DNA of 64,000 nucleotides from Chryseobacterium sp. CH25. Its GTDB lineage: Bacteria > Bacteroidota > Bacteroidia > Flavobacteriales > Weeksellaceae. The stretch covers positions 124,001 through 188,000 of the forward strand of contig NZ_NRQT01000008.1 in the NCBI RefSeq assembly GCF_004119455.1. Reading direction: 5' to 3'. Each line of letters starts with the position of its first letter. Within the stretch, counting starts at the first letter, position 1. The translations under genes were made by a program, and so were the position numbers. This document shows, in pieces, positions 36,468 through 46,202 of the stretch. The notes beneath the pieces were generated by a model. The model ran no database searches, had not been told where the DNA came from, and was given only the letters and a program-made list of their open reading frames with translations.

Positions 36468-37448
36468 ATGAAAGTAATTCTCAGGCAAGTCATTACAGGT
36501 CTGTCACTTGGTCTATTTGCTAATCCTGTAATGATGGCGCAATCTCATCAAAAATTAAATGTAAATCATCATCAAATTATGGAACATCAAAACATTCATT
36601 ACCGTAACATCAAAATCAATGGCTTAAACCTGTTTTACAGAGAAGCCGGTCCTGCAGATGCGCCTACTATCCTTCTTCTGCACGGATATCCAACCTCATC
36701 ACATATGTTCAGAAATTTAATTCCCATATTAAGCCAGCAATATCATGTAATAGCACCTGATCTGCCTGGATTCGGGTACTCGGATGCTCCGGATCATCAT
36801 CAGTTCAATTACACATTTGATCATCTTGCCGGGACAGTACAGTCTTTTGTTGATGTGCTGGGCATGAAACGCTTTGCCATCTATATCTTTGACTATGGAG
36901 CTCCGGTGGGTTTACGCCTGGCGATGAATAATCCCGAAAAAATAACCGGAATTATTTCTCAAAACGGAAATGCTTACGAAGAAGGATTAAGCAAAGAATG
37001 GAACCCAATACAGAAATATTGGAAGGATCCATCACAAGCCAACCGAATGGCTTTAAAAGACTTTGTATCTAAAGAAGCTACCTACTTTCAATATCATCAT
37101 GGAGTATCAGACATTTCTTTAATTGCACCGGAAGCATACACCTTAGATCAAAAATTCCTGAACAGACCTGGTAACATAGAAATACAGCTGGATCTGGTAA
37201 AAGATTACAGAACCAATGTGGATTTATATCCAAAATTCCATGAATATTTCAGAAGATACCAGCCCAAACTCCTATTGGTATGGGGAAATAAAGACCCTTA
37301 TTTTCTGCCTGAAGGTGCTGAAGCCTATAAAAAGGATCTTCCGGATGCCAGACTGAAGTTTTATGATACGGGGCATTTTGCTTTAGAAACACACGCTAGA
37401 AAGATAGGCACTGAAATCCTCGAATTTATGAAGTCATTGCCTCAATAA
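36468..37448 (+). CDS. Alpha/beta-hydrolase with Asp nucleophile (dehalogenase/epoxide hydrolase type)
   Basis: 326 residues. An N-terminal signal-like stretch (ending MMAQ) suggests export to the periplasm. HGYPTSS (about 71-77) forms the oxyanion region; the nucleophile elbow IFDYGAPVG (about 143-151) carries Asp instead of Ser, as in haloalkane dehalogenases and epoxide hydrolases. GNKDPYF provides the acid candidate and DTGHFALE the catalytic His. The family hydrolyses small organic substrates; the true substrate is unknown. First gene of a two-gene operon with the oxidoreductase, opposite a LysR gene. Confidence 0.8.
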   Translation: MKVILRQVITGLSLGLFANPVMMAQSHQKLNVNHHQIMEHQNIHYRNIKINGLNLFYREAGPADAPTILLLHGYPTSSHMFRNLIPILSQQYHVIAPDLPGFGYSDAPDHHQFNYTFDHLAGTVQSFVDVLGMKRFAIYIFDYGAPVGLRLAMNNPEKITGIISQNGNAYEEGLSKEWNPIQKYWKDPSQANRMALKDFVSKEATYFQYHHGVSDISLIAPEAYTLDQKFLNRPGNIEIQLDLVKDYRTNVDLYPKFHEYFRRYQPKLLLVWGNKDPYFLPEGAEAYKKDLPDARLKFYDTGHFALETHARKIGTEILEFMKSLPQ

Positions 37449-37479
37449 ACCATTATAAAAACAAACGAAATTTTTCATC

Positions 37480-38442
37480 ATGAAAGCTATTGTCATTAAT
37501 CATTATGGTGGGCCGGAAGCCCTAAAATTTACAGAAGTTCCCACTCCTTTTATAAAAGATTCCGCTCAGGTTCTTGTGAAGGTAAAAGCCACTTCAGTCA
37601 ACCCGTTGGATTATCAGATAAGAAGAGGTGATTATTCCTCATTATTTAATTTGCCTATAATTACCGGACATGATATTGCCGGAGAAATTGTTGAGGTGGG
37701 TGATGCCGTTAAAAACTGGAAATCTGGCGATAAAGTATATTATTCGCCACGTTTTGGGAGTTCCGGCAGTTATGCAGAGTACCACATTACTGATGAATCT
37801 GCACTGTCAAGGATGCCTGATAATATCACCTACGAGGAAGCTGCCTCTATTCCTCTTATTGGCGGAACAGTCTGGGAAATGCTTGTGGTACGGGCCCAGT
37901 TAAAGAAAGGAGAAACCATCCTTATTCTCGGTGGTGCCGGCGGAGTAGGAACATTAGCTATACAGGTAGCTAAAGCTCTTGGTGCTTTCGTATATACTAC
38001 AGGGCAAAGTGTTTTACATGAAAAACTCCATGACCTTGGAGCAGATGTTGTGATCGATCATCATCAGAAAAACTATATTGAAGAAATACAGACTCATACT
38101 GACGGAAAAGGTGTAGACGTAATTATTGATACAGTTGGTGGCAGTACTTTATCGGACAGTCCGCTTGCTTTAGCAGATTATGGTAGAGTTGTAACATTGG
38201 TTGATATTCCGCAGCCGCAGAATCTTATCCATGCCTGGGAAAAGAATGCTACTTATCATTTTGTTTTTACCCGACAAAGCAGAGATGAGGTTCATCATAT
38301 CACCCAATTAATAGAGAATGGACACGTAAAACCAATTATAGACAGTGTATTTGCTTTGGAAGATATTCAAAGCGCTCATCAAAGAATAGAAAATACAAAA
38401 CGGGAAAGGCCTTTGTTTGGTAAAATTGTACTGTCTCTGTAA
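37480..38442 (+). CDS. NADP-dependent medium-chain oxidoreductase (quinone oxidoreductase type)
   Basis: 320 residues. It is a zinc-free MDR protein: N-terminal GroES-like domain (SVNPLDYQIRRGDY; GHDIAGEIVEVG around 62-73), then a Rossmann domain with GGAGGVGTLAIQVAKALGA (about 150-168). The family reduces quinones or enones with NADPH. It starts 31 nt after the hydrolase stop, in the same operon, and ends at a strong bidirectional terminator. Confidence 0.88.
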   Translation: MKAIVINHYGGPEALKFTEVPTPFIKDSAQVLVKVKATSVNPLDYQIRRGDYSSLFNLPIITGHDIAGEIVEVGDAVKNWKSGDKVYYSPRFGSSGSYAEYHITDESALSRMPDNITYEEAASIPLIGGTVWEMLVVRAQLKKGETILILGGAGGVGTLAIQVAKALGAFVYTTGQSVLHEKLHDLGADVVIDHHQKNYIEEIQTHTDGKGVDVIIDTVGGSTLSDSPLALADYGRVVTLVDIPQPQNLIHAWEKNATYHFVFTRQSRDEVHHITQLIENGHVKPIIDSVFALEDIQSAHQRIENTKRERPLFGKIVLSL

Positions 38443-38468
38443 AAATAAGAATCAAAAATATTTCTGAA

Positions 38469-38517
38469 AAAATTCAGGCTCGGCAAAAATCTTCGATTTT
38501 TGCCGAGCCTGAATTTT
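38469..38517. terminator. Bidirectional terminator between convergent genes
   Basis: A perfect 23 bp inverted repeat (core attcaggctcggcaaaaatc) with a 3-base loop and A/T tracts on both sides, between the oxidoreductase and kup stops. Confidence 0.9.
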
Positions 38518-38542
38518 AAAGTTTTAAATATTGTAATAGTCT

Positions 38543-40495
38543 TTACTCTTTCCGTTCGAGTTTATTTTCTGCAATCGGAACTACTACTAATGGGTACTGT
38601 TCCGTTTCAATATGGCTTTTATCCAGTCCGAAATTGATATAATCTTTTACAGTAAGATAGCGCAGATTATAATATCCTTTCATCACAAAATTCTTCCAGA
38701 ACGGCATTCTGTTATCGTAAGAAAGGAAGCTATCCATAATCATGAATTTAAAATCACCAATTTTATTCTGTTGGTAAGCCTGTTCCAGAGAATCTTTGAC
38801 ATCTACTTCATGGTTTTCGATCATATCATCAACAACCTGTTTGAAATAGTATCCGATTCTTGGATCTTCACGAAACCCGAGATCAAACTGAATATAATAC
38901 AAATCATTCCTGATAATGGTTTCCACGGAATATTTCTGCGCATAAGGCTCATCCAGGATATTAACATGTACAAACCAATAGATATCCGCACGTTTGGGGA
39001 GTCCGAATTTCAGGATGGAGTCCATCACTGTTTTCTCAATTCTTTTTTCGGAGTCTGAAGTGGTAAGGTAAACCAGATTGGTGGCGTATTTCGGAAGTTT
39101 TTCATCAGTACTCAGCTTAATGAGCAACGGAAGATAATCTGAAAGTTTTACAAAAGACAGAATATCTGATTTCATCTTTCTGCCTCGCCACCAGATGTAC
39201 ATTACGGCAAACAATGAAAAACCTAGTAAAAGTGTAAGCCATCCCCCTTCACTCACTTTTTGAAGATTGGCAGCCAAAAAGCTTAATTCAATCGCTAAAA
39301 AGATTCCTGTAATCAGGATATTCAGTATAAACGGAACTCTTTTTATACGAAGATAGGCATTGATTAAAATGGTACTCATCAACATGGTAAGGGTTACACT
39401 TAATCCGAATGCTGCTTCCATTTTGGTACTTTCTTTAAAATAAAGCACCATTCCCACGCATCCGCACATCAGAAACCAATTGATGGCAGGAATATAAAGC
39501 TGGCCTTTTACATTACTTGGGAAAAGTACCATGTGTTTGGGCCATATATTGAGTCGTATCGCTTCATTAATTAATGTAAAGCATCCGCTTATCAATGCCT
39601 GAGAGGCAATAATGGTGGCCAATGTCGCAATGCATAAAGCTAACCAGAAAATTGATTTCGGAACAATATGATAAAAAGGGCTTAAGCTTCCTACCTCCTC
39701 TCCTACATGATTCAAAAGCCAGGTTGTTTGCCCTGCATAGCAAAGGATAAGGGCTATTTTTATAAAAATCCAGGTGAATCTGATGTTATTTCTTCCACAA
39801 TGCCCCATATCACTGTATAGAGCTTCGGCTCCTGTTGTACAGAGAAAGATACTTCCCAGAAACCAGAATCCTTTAGGCTCATTCACCAGCATCTGATAGG
39901 CATAATAGGGATTTAAAGCTCTGAAAACTTCCCAGTTATCACCTATTGCCATTACTCCTATAGTACCGATAAATCCAAACCAGATAATCATGGCCGGACC
40001 AAAAACCTTTCCTATTTTATCTGTTCCAAACTGTTGAAAAATAAAGAGTAATATTAAGATTCCGATAATAATAGGAACCGTATTTAACCCTGGAACTACT
40101 GCCTGAACTCCTTCTACCGCAGAAGAAACGGACATGGGCGGCGTAATAATTCCATCAGCCATTAAGAAAGCACCGCCTGCCATGGCAATAAATACCAGCC
40201 ATTTTCCGCTAAACCGCCGTATCAGAGCATAAAGAGAAAAAATTCCACCTTCCCCTTTATTATCGGCCTGTAATGTAATGATCACATATTTGATGGTGGT
40301 CTGGAAAACCAGCGTCCAGAAAATACAGCTCAAACTACCGAGAGCAATGGCTTCTGTGATAATTTTATTATGAAAAACAGCATTAAGGGTATACAAGGGA
40401 GAAGTTCCGATATCGCCGAATACAATTCCGATGGCAATCAGGGATCCTGCGAGGGTGATTTTCTTATGAAAATCTAGACTGTTATGTCCGGACAT
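38543..40495 (-). CDS. kup: Kup potassium uptake transporter
   Basis: A 650-residue KUP/HAK/KT protein of usual length. The first membrane segment holds the family signature GDIGTSPLYTLN (about 27-38); about twelve membrane segments follow to residue ~435, then a cytosolic C-terminal domain. It imports K+ with protons across the inner membrane. It is a single gene in its own transcription unit with a strong terminator downstream. Confidence 0.95.
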   Translation of the reverse strand: MSGHNSLDFHKKITLAGSLIAIGIVFGDIGTSPLYTLNAVFHNKIITEAIALGSLSCIFWTLVFQTTIKYVIITLQADNKGEGGIFSLYALIRRFSGKWLVFIAMAGGAFLMADGIITPPMSVSSAVEGVQAVVPGLNTVPIIIGILILLFIFQQFGTDKIGKVFGPAMIIWFGFIGTIGVMAIGDNWEVFRALNPYYAYQMLVNEPKGFWFLGSIFLCTTGAEALYSDMGHCGRNNIRFTWIFIKIALILCYAGQTTWLLNHVGEEVGSLSPFYHIVPKSIFWLALCIATLATIIASQALISGCFTLINEAIRLNIWPKHMVLFPSNVKGQLYIPAINWFLMCGCVGMVLYFKESTKMEAAFGLSVTLTMLMSTILINAYLRIKRVPFILNILITGIFLAIELSFLAANLQKVSEGGWLTLLLGFSLFAVMYIWWRGRKMKSDILSFVKLSDYLPLLIKLSTDEKLPKYATNLVYLTTSDSEKRIEKTVMDSILKFGLPKRADIYWFVHVNILDEPYAQKYSVETIIRNDLYYIQFDLGFREDPRIGYYFKQVVDDMIENHEVDVKDSLEQAYQQNKIGDFKFMIMDSFLSYDNRMPFWKNFVMKGYYNLRYLTVKDYINFGLDKSHIETEQYPLVVVPIAENKLERKE

Positions 40496-40634
40496 AATGA
40501 TTTAGTTTTTTATGCAAATTAAATCAAATTCCGAAGCGAAATGACAGCTAAAGTATTTTTTTTAGGCAATTCAATAAAAATAACGCTAACCTACTCACTG
40601 TTAAATAATTTCAACATTGTATTTTCTAAGAACA

Positions 40635-41099
40635 TTATTTATATTCTCCACTGTACTGATCCATCCTATCCTGAATTTTTCTCCATTCAGGATCATTGTG
40701 TGCATTCATTTTAGATACATCGCCAGCTGTTGTCGTGATGGTAATCTTAGTATCAATTCCGTCAACAGGCTGTACACTATGTCCTTCTTTTGCTGCTCCA
40801 AACATTTTCACGTCAATTTTATCTACCAGATTTTTCCAGTCTTCCGGTTTTAATTTTTTGCTGTATTCCATATTATTGGCTTCATTGGCCGCCATTGTAT
40901 GACTGTAATGAATAGAATCTTTATTAATTACCGTACTGGAAGAGAATCCCAGTTCACCACCTGCAGAAACTACCTTTATGGATTGTATTTCCAGAAGATT
41001 CACTTTATTAATCTGTTCTGCATTTCTTTTATCTTGTTTACAACTTATAAAAGTGAATACAGACAGAATCATCAAAAGATTCATTGCATAATACTTCAT
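40635..41099 (-). CDS. Small lipoprotein of unknown function
   Basis: About 154 residues when started at the ATG at 41099, ten codons inside a longer frame from 41129; the later start gives a proper signal peptide with lipobox FISC. The mature part contains SAGGELGFSSSTVINKDS and an end rich in charged residues (DPEWRKIQDRMDQY). The pattern recurs in Chryseobacterium-type lipoproteins of unknown role. Single gene. Confidence 0.65.
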   Translation of the reverse strand: MKYYAMNLLMILSVFTFISCKQDKRNAEQINKVNLLEIQSIKVVSAGGELGFSSSTVINKDSIHYSHTMAANEANNMEYSKKLKPEDWKNLVDKIDVKMFGAAKEGHSVQPVDGIDTKITITTTAGDVSKMNAHNDPEWRKIQDRMDQYSGEYK

Positions 41100-41274
41100 T
41101 TCTATCCCTGATTTTGTAAATCCTTTCATATTGTATTGGCTTTAAAATCTCAAAAATCAATATATCGTAAAAATAGATCAGATCATGAGATCATTCTTTA
41201 AAAGTATTATTAAAAATGCAGAACAACAAGTAAATGCCGTCAAGAATCCCCTTTTACCTTCTCAATCCATAAAA

Positions 41275-41299
41275 AATTGAGCACTAAAAGTGCTCAATT
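41275..41299 (-). terminator. Hairpin terminator of the membrane protein gene
   Basis: A perfect 11 bp stem (aattgagcact / agtgctcaatt, loop aaa) with a run of A on the left, giving U residues in minus-strand RNA. Confidence 0.8.
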
Positions 41300-41335
41300 C
41301 AAAAATAGGATATGTAGATGGTTATTAATTTTTAT

Positions 41336-42052
41336 TTAATCTCTATTGAGTTTCTTTCTGAAGAGAAACAACAGTGAGCTGAAGAAAGTGAGATAAGCAA
41401 TATTAAAAATTGCTCCCCCAACCCATCCTGAATATGGCAATGGTAAAAGGCTTTTTATCGGAATGATAAATAACGTCAGTACAAATGGCGTTAATAAAGC
41501 CATCCATCTGGGAAGTAATGTTTTATTTAAAAGAATACACACGGCAAACGAGATCCATCCAATCGCTAATACTCCAATCGCTGCACCCCAGGCTATATTA
41601 AGCATTTTCATAAATGCTCTTCCCGTTTCCAAAAGATAAGGGTGAGCCACTGGATCTGTATGATAGACCGCTTTATAAATTTCTCCTACATAGAAAAACC
41701 CAGCGTGGCCTAAAGGAGACAGAACCGCTCCTACCAATAAAATCCAGTAAACAGCCACTGAATACCATGTCTTGGTATCTTTAAAAAACTGAAAAACCAA
41801 CCATGTTGCAGGCAGCAGCAACGGCCCTGTAAGTGCTCCGATTAAAGCTCCGAACATCAGCCCAGGTGTTGAGCCTTCTAACATTAAAGTGGCAAATTCC
41901 ACATTCACCTGATCGGCATAGGTCTTTGAGAATAATGGATAGTCTGCTGGATTGGGATCAAATCCGGCAACAAAAATATCACCGATAATCCAACATACAG
42001 ACACCATTATCGCTGCTGCAAAAGACCAACTTATTTTACTTGAATATTTCAT
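41336..42052 (-). CDS. Multi-pass membrane protein of unknown function
   Basis: A 238-residue protein with about six or seven membrane segments (about 8-28, 60-85, 97-117, 145-172, 180-200, 210-232). It resembles the uncharacterised family with WxIGDxxVxGFxP near the N-terminus (IIGDIFVAGFDPNP). It is divergent from the AraC gene at 42257, with a TAnnTTTG box on its strand at 42121-42128, so AraC control is plausible. Confidence 0.7.
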   Translation of the reverse strand: MKYSSKISWSFAAAIMVSVCWIIGDIFVAGFDPNPADYPLFSKTYADQVNVEFATLMLEGSTPGLMFGALIGALTGPLLLPATWLVFQFFKDTKTWYSVAVYWILLVGAVLSPLGHAGFFYVGEIYKAVYHTDPVAHPYLLETGRAFMKMLNIAWGAAIGVLAIGWISFAVCILLNKTLLPRWMALLTPFVLTLFIIPIKSLLPLPYSGWVGGAIFNIAYLTFFSSLLFLFRKKLNRD

Positions 42053-42156
42053 AATTTAAAAATCTTATTAAGTTTTACATTCTTCATTATCTCTCTTTAA
42101 CTTATTTCATTTCGCAAAATCAAATTTATTATTAAGAATGATTCTAAATAATTATT

Positions 42157-42231
42157 TATATTTGTGCAAAGCTAATACGTAAAGCCTCACACTGAGGTAC
42201 GCAAAAAGGAATAAAAAGTCCGCAAAAAGGA
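42157..42231 (+). promoter_or_regulatory. Promoter and candidate operator of the AraC gene
   Basis: The -7 box tatatttg (42157-42164) is followed in the leader by a direct repeat cgcaaaaagga at 42200-42210 and 42221-42231. The 21 bp period is two helical turns, the usual spacing of AraC half-sites, so the regulator may bind here and control its own gene. Confidence 0.5.
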
Positions 42232-42256
42232 GAACTCTAACTAAAACAAGATAATA

Positions 42257-43249
42257 ATGACATTACGACTCTATGATGATAAAATAGGCGGAACATTGGT
42301 GGAAAGACAATATCCCAATACCTATTTTGTGAATGATGGTGATATCAAAGAATGCATTACCTATCTGAAACCTCCATACGGAAATGGTTTTTACCACGAA
42401 ATATGTTTTGAGAATGTTCATATCGGCTTTGGAAATGTCTCTTTAGAAAACAAAATCCGGCTTTATTTTGAGGCAGATTTTGACAGTGTGGAAATGCATT
42501 TTTCATTAAAGGGCAACAGTTCTGCTCTTTCAGAAAACTTCAGCAATAAAGTCTGCTTTGACAGCTATCAGCATAATATTATCTACGCTCACCAAATGTC
42601 CGGCCGTATGGAGTTTGACGGCCAGGAAATGCAGATTTTGGAAATTAATTTAGCTCCGGATTTTTTTAAGAAATTCCTTCCGGAAGATTCTGATCTGTTT
42701 AATACTTTCAGAAATGCTATTGAAAAACAGCATTCGTGCCTTATCAATCCGGATCATAACCGCATCAGCCTGGAAATGTACCAGATTCTGAATGAGATTA
42801 TCCATTGTGACCGAAAAGGGATCTTTAAAAGAATTTATCTTGAAGCAAAAGTTGCTGAACTTCTTCTCCTGCAATTAGAACAACTTTTCAAAAGTGAATC
42901 TTCTCCCTCATCTCTTCTTAAAAAAGATGAAGAGAAAATATATGCCGTAAGAGATTTTATTGTCAATAATCTTGATCAGAACTGCTCCCTGATTGATCTT
43001 GCTCACCAGGTGGGAACCAATGAATTTACGTTGAAGAAAGGATTTAAAGAACTGTTTGGAACTACAGTTTTCAATTTCTGGAATGATATCAAGATGGAAC
43101 AGGCTAAAAAAATGCTTCTTGAAGGCAATTTAAATATCAATGAAATCTCTGAACTGGTAGGTTATAAAAACCCAAGACATTTTTCTACAGCTTTTAAGAG
43201 AAAATACAACCTCATCCCGAGTAAACTTAAAAATGGAACACATTCCTGA
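42257..43249 (+). CDS. AraC-family transcriptional regulator
   Basis: 330 residues. A C-terminal pair of helix-turn-helix motifs (about 228-325; LIDLAHQVGTNEFTLKKGFK and INEISELVGYKNPRHFSTAF) is preceded by a sensing domain with no recognised ligand motif, as in PchR-like AraC proteins. It is divergent from the membrane protein gene. The direct repeat in its own leader suggests autoregulation. Ended by the hairpin at 43338. Confidence 0.9.
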   Translation: MTLRLYDDKIGGTLVERQYPNTYFVNDGDIKECITYLKPPYGNGFYHEICFENVHIGFGNVSLENKIRLYFEADFDSVEMHFSLKGNSSALSENFSNKVCFDSYQHNIIYAHQMSGRMEFDGQEMQILEINLAPDFFKKFLPEDSDLFNTFRNAIEKQHSCLINPDHNRISLEMYQILNEIIHCDRKGIFKRIYLEAKVAELLLLQLEQLFKSESSPSSLLKKDEEKIYAVRDFIVNNLDQNCSLIDLAHQVGTNEFTLKKGFKELFGTTVFNFWNDIKMEQAKKMLLEGNLNINEISELVGYKNPRHFSTAFKRKYNLIPSKLKNGTHS

Positions 43250-43337
43250 ATTTTAATAGTTTACCTATCACATCGCTTAATGTTTTCAATTATAAACCTA
43301 ACTACAACTAATAGAAAACTTTATTTTGTTAAAAAGA

Positions 43338-43363
43338 CAAAAGCCAATAAAAATTGGCTTTTG
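43338..43363 (+). terminator. Hairpin terminator of the AraC gene
   Basis: A perfect 11 bp stem (caaaagccaat / attggcttttg, loop aaaa). Confidence 0.75.
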
Positions 43364-43470
43364 CACTACGTACATTACTTACAATAAAAACTCACGTTAA
43401 CCAATAAAACACTAATGATAAAACAGAATGTACGCAGAATAGTTTCATGGAAATATTTATATGGAAATAA

Positions 43471-44271
43471 TCAGTGAAGTTTAATAATCGTAACACTGGA
43501 GAGACTCACAGGATCAAAGTTTACAGTACCATTATAATTGCTCCCGTCCCTTCCGCGTGTAGACTGTAGACTTAAAATCTGCCCGGCATTTGCATAGATA
43601 TACGATATGGAACCAAATGCAAATCTTCCATTTATATTTATATCAGACGGATTATACTGAGGCACAACTGTAGAAATATTTGAAGAGGCAAGCACTCCAT
43701 CTAAATTAAAGTGAATATAATCATGAAGTTCAGATTCTTCAACAGCAGGATTTTGCCTTAATGCCAGATTCGCGTTCACCAGATATAAACCCGGCTCATT
43801 AATACGGATCTGATAATTATTCAGTTTTTCAAAAATTAGAGGATCATCATTGAAAACTGTAGATCCAAACATATCAATATTTATAGGGCTGGCCACCGAA
43901 AAAGGATTAAAATTGGTAATGCTTGAAGAGAGATTATTAAACTTTGCCGCTTTTACCACTGCTTTGGTTCCTATGGATGCCGGGAAAACCCATTCACTAT
44001 CAAGCCAGACATAAATCCCCGGGACAACAGCGGCTGCCCCTGTGCCTGCTTTTACTGTATTAAAAACCATTGTTCCATTAGGAATATTTCCAGACAATGG
44101 AGATTTACTGTCAGCAGCCGAAAGAGCTACCCTTGGAATAAGAACTCCCTTATTAGGCGAAGTAATATCTAAAACAGAGGAAGAAATAGGATTTACTGTA
44201 CCTATACCCACTTGCCCGAAGGAAATGGTATACCCCAGAAGCAAAACGATTATTTTAATAATATTTTTCAT
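43471..44271 (-). CDS. Secreted C1q/TNF-like protein (third of operon)
   Basis: 266 residues: signal peptide (ending SFGQ), then VGIGTVNPISSSVLDI and GVLIPRVALS, the head found on many flavobacterial cell-surface proteins, a segment GTMVFNT, and a C-terminal jelly-roll of C1q/TNF type (about 110-266; YQIRINEPGLYLVNANLAL). No sorting domain. Last of three paralogous genes in one minus-strand operon. Ligand unknown. Confidence 0.7.
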   Translation of the reverse strand: MKNIIKIIVLLLGYTISFGQVGIGTVNPISSSVLDITSPNKGVLIPRVALSAADSKSPLSGNIPNGTMVFNTVKAGTGAAAVVPGIYVWLDSEWVFPASIGTKAVVKAAKFNNLSSSITNFNPFSVASPINIDMFGSTVFNDDPLIFEKLNNYQIRINEPGLYLVNANLALRQNPAVEESELHDYIHFNLDGVLASSNISTVVPQYNPSDININGRFAFGSISYIYANAGQILSLQSTRGRDGSNYNGTVNFDPVSLSSVTIIKLH

Positions 44272-44294
44272 TGTATTTTATTTTGAAGTAGTAT

Positions 44295-45089
44295 TTAACG
44301 AATACGGGAAATGACAATACTGGACTCTCCATTCTGGCTGAACTGAACAGCAGAAGAGCCGTCACCTCCTGAATATGTACCCACGGTTTTTCTCAACCCA
44401 ATGCTTATAACATCCCCATCCTTCAGTTCAAGATATTCTGTAAATGAGTGAGAAAAGAATCCTTTTCCATCATCTACTCCCAGTGTATGATCCGAATTGA
44501 TAACCTGTTCTGTCCCTACAGGATTACCGTTAAGATAAACTCTTGCACTTATTGAAACATCTCCATCACTTCCCCCATCCAATCTATTTAAAGACAGTAA
44601 TGTGGAGATAGAATATAGTCCTGATTTCCCAATTGTGACTGTATTACCCGCAGTATTCACCATATAGATGGACCTGCTTTCGTTAAAAACTCTGTTTCCG
44701 AAAAGCCTGGCATTTTGCCAGACAGTAGTATTATAATTGGTACTTACTTCAGTATTGGTATATTTTACAACAGCATTTTCAATATTGGTGTTAATATTTG
44801 TCCACTGCTGTTCTTCCGCACTCCACCAATGCAATCCCGGTGTAATTGTATTGGGAAAATCTCCGGCGGTAGCTGTATTGAAAACCATTGTTCCTGTAGG
44901 AATTGCAGTAGCTAAAGGATTCGTGAGAATGCGTGATACTAATGCCACACGCGGAAATAGAACCCCTTTATTTGCAGCTTCCAGCTGAAGTGTAACCCCT
45001 TCTTTGATGGTGGATGTATTAATTCCTACCTGTCCATAGCCAACAATGAAGCATAAGACAGAAAATACACTCATGTAAATTTTTTTCAT
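44295..45089 (-). CDS. Secreted C1q/TNF-like protein (second of operon)
   Basis: 264 residues with the same layout as its neighbours: signal peptide (ending VGYGQ), VGINTSTIKEGVTLQLEA, GVLFPRVALVS, GTMVFNTATAG, then a jelly-roll (VTIGKSGLYSISTLLSL). It starts 3 nt after the stop of the first gene (45093) and is followed after 23 nt by the third. Confidence 0.7.
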   Translation of the reverse strand: MKKIYMSVFSVLCFIVGYGQVGINTSTIKEGVTLQLEAANKGVLFPRVALVSRILTNPLATAIPTGTMVFNTATAGDFPNTITPGLHWWSAEEQQWTNINTNIENAVVKYTNTEVSTNYNTTVWQNARLFGNRVFNESRSIYMVNTAGNTVTIGKSGLYSISTLLSLNRLDGGSDGDVSISARVYLNGNPVGTEQVINSDHTLGVDDGKGFFSHSFTEYLELKDGDVISIGLRKTVGTYSGGDGSSAVQFSQNGESSIVISRIR

Positions 45090-45092
45090 AGT

Positions 45093-45866
45093 TTATCTTA
45101 ATCTTTGTATTGATATTGTTGATGTATTTGTGTTTTTAAAGTACACTTCAGTTCCCGGATCTATTTCGTATGCCTGAACTCTTAATGAGCTTCCCGCTAT
45201 ATTAACAGGAACATAAAATACGATCGATTTACCCACAGAAGCATTTTCCGTTGCTCTTCCCGGAATATAAAATTTATCAGTAATGATATTACTGGATCCA
45301 TTAACCAGAATTCTGATTCCGAAATTATCATTAATGCCATCCAGATTAGTAAGATCCAGGTTCAATATCACCTTATAATATCCTACTTCATTAATCTTCA
45401 AGGTTGTATTGTTCACTTTTTCATACAGTACAGTATCATTATTGAATCTCACATTGGCAAAAATATCCGCAAAATTAACCCCATCATTTAAATCTGTAGT
45501 AGTGTTTTGGTTAGAAAATAAGGCTGTATCATCAGCATCCTTCTGATACATTCTCCTCCAGAGTAACTGTATATTATCCCAAAAATAGAACCCCGGTGTT
45601 ACAGCAGTATTTCCGGCTCCACTTACAGCCGTATTGTAAACCATTAGCCCTGTAGCCGGAGTTCCGGTAACCGGAGAAAATACATTGGTTGCAGTGAGAG
45701 CCACTCTTGGAAATAAAATACCCCCATATAACGTACTGCCGGAATGGGGATTACTTTCAACCTGTAGAATAATATTGGAATTTACGGAACTGGTCCCAAT
45801 ACCAATTTGCCCCAAATAAAAGGGTGATATTGCAAGCGCTGCAATAATTAAGTTTTTTTTCATCAT
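45093..45866 (-). CDS. Secreted C1q/TNF-like protein (first of operon)
   Basis: 257 residues: signal peptide (ending YLGQ), IGIGTSSVNSNIILQVES, GGILFPRVALTA, GLMVYNTAVSG, then a jelly-roll (about 105-257; TLKINEVGYYKVILNLDL). First gene of the three-gene operon; the promoter upstream carries a sequence shared with other surface-protein operons of the window. Confidence 0.7.
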   Translation of the reverse strand: MMKKNLIIAALAISPFYLGQIGIGTSSVNSNIILQVESNPHSGSTLYGGILFPRVALTATNVFSPVTGTPATGLMVYNTAVSGAGNTAVTPGFYFWDNIQLLWRRMYQKDADDTALFSNQNTTTDLNDGVNFADIFANVRFNNDTVLYEKVNNTTLKINEVGYYKVILNLDLTNLDGINDNFGIRILVNGSSNIITDKFYIPGRATENASVGKSIVFYVPVNIAGSSLRVQAYEIDPGTEVYFKNTNTSTISIQRLR

Positions 45867-45973
45867 TTGTGTTTGTTAAATTTCTTATACTATAATTTAA
45901 CCCACTATTCATTTACAACATAACTCGTACATAGTCAAATAAATAGCGCAATATTATCTATAGTTATGGTTCG

Positions 45974-46057
45974 CAAATATACTGTTGGGTATAACGTAAA
46001 CTACAATAAAAGCACTGTCAAATTATGTCAAATACTAGCGATACCTATCGAAAAAAC
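45974..46057 (-). promoter_or_regulatory. Promoter of the three-gene C1q-like operon with shared upstream element
   Basis: Minus-strand -7 TATATTTG (45974-45981) and TTG (46004-46006) with a 22 bp spacer. Upstream (46011-46057) lie TTTTCGATA and TTTGACA segments resembling those in front of the genes ending upstream at 50268, 51558 and the gene at 52077. Confidence 0.55.
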
Positions 46058-46156
46058 CAATTTTTCATCATAACCAGATGCTAATAAAATATGCTGTTAG
46101 TATTATGCAAAATTTTTGAACTTAAGAAAGCTTCTGGAATTAAAGTGTATAAAAAA

Positions 46157-46181
46157 AGGTGTACTTTATTTGTGTACACCT
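46157..46181 (-). terminator. Hairpin terminator of the SnoaL-like gene
   Basis: Stem aggtgtac / gtacacct with a 9-base loop; a run of seven A on the left gives U residues in minus-strand RNA. Confidence 0.7.
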
Positions 46182-46202
46182 AATATTTAGCAAGCTAGTG
46201 CT

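Noticed and set aside
41130..41274. Possible small gene or RNA between the lipoprotein and the membrane protein
   Set aside because: No open frame, hairpin or promoter stands out apart from the terminator at 41275.
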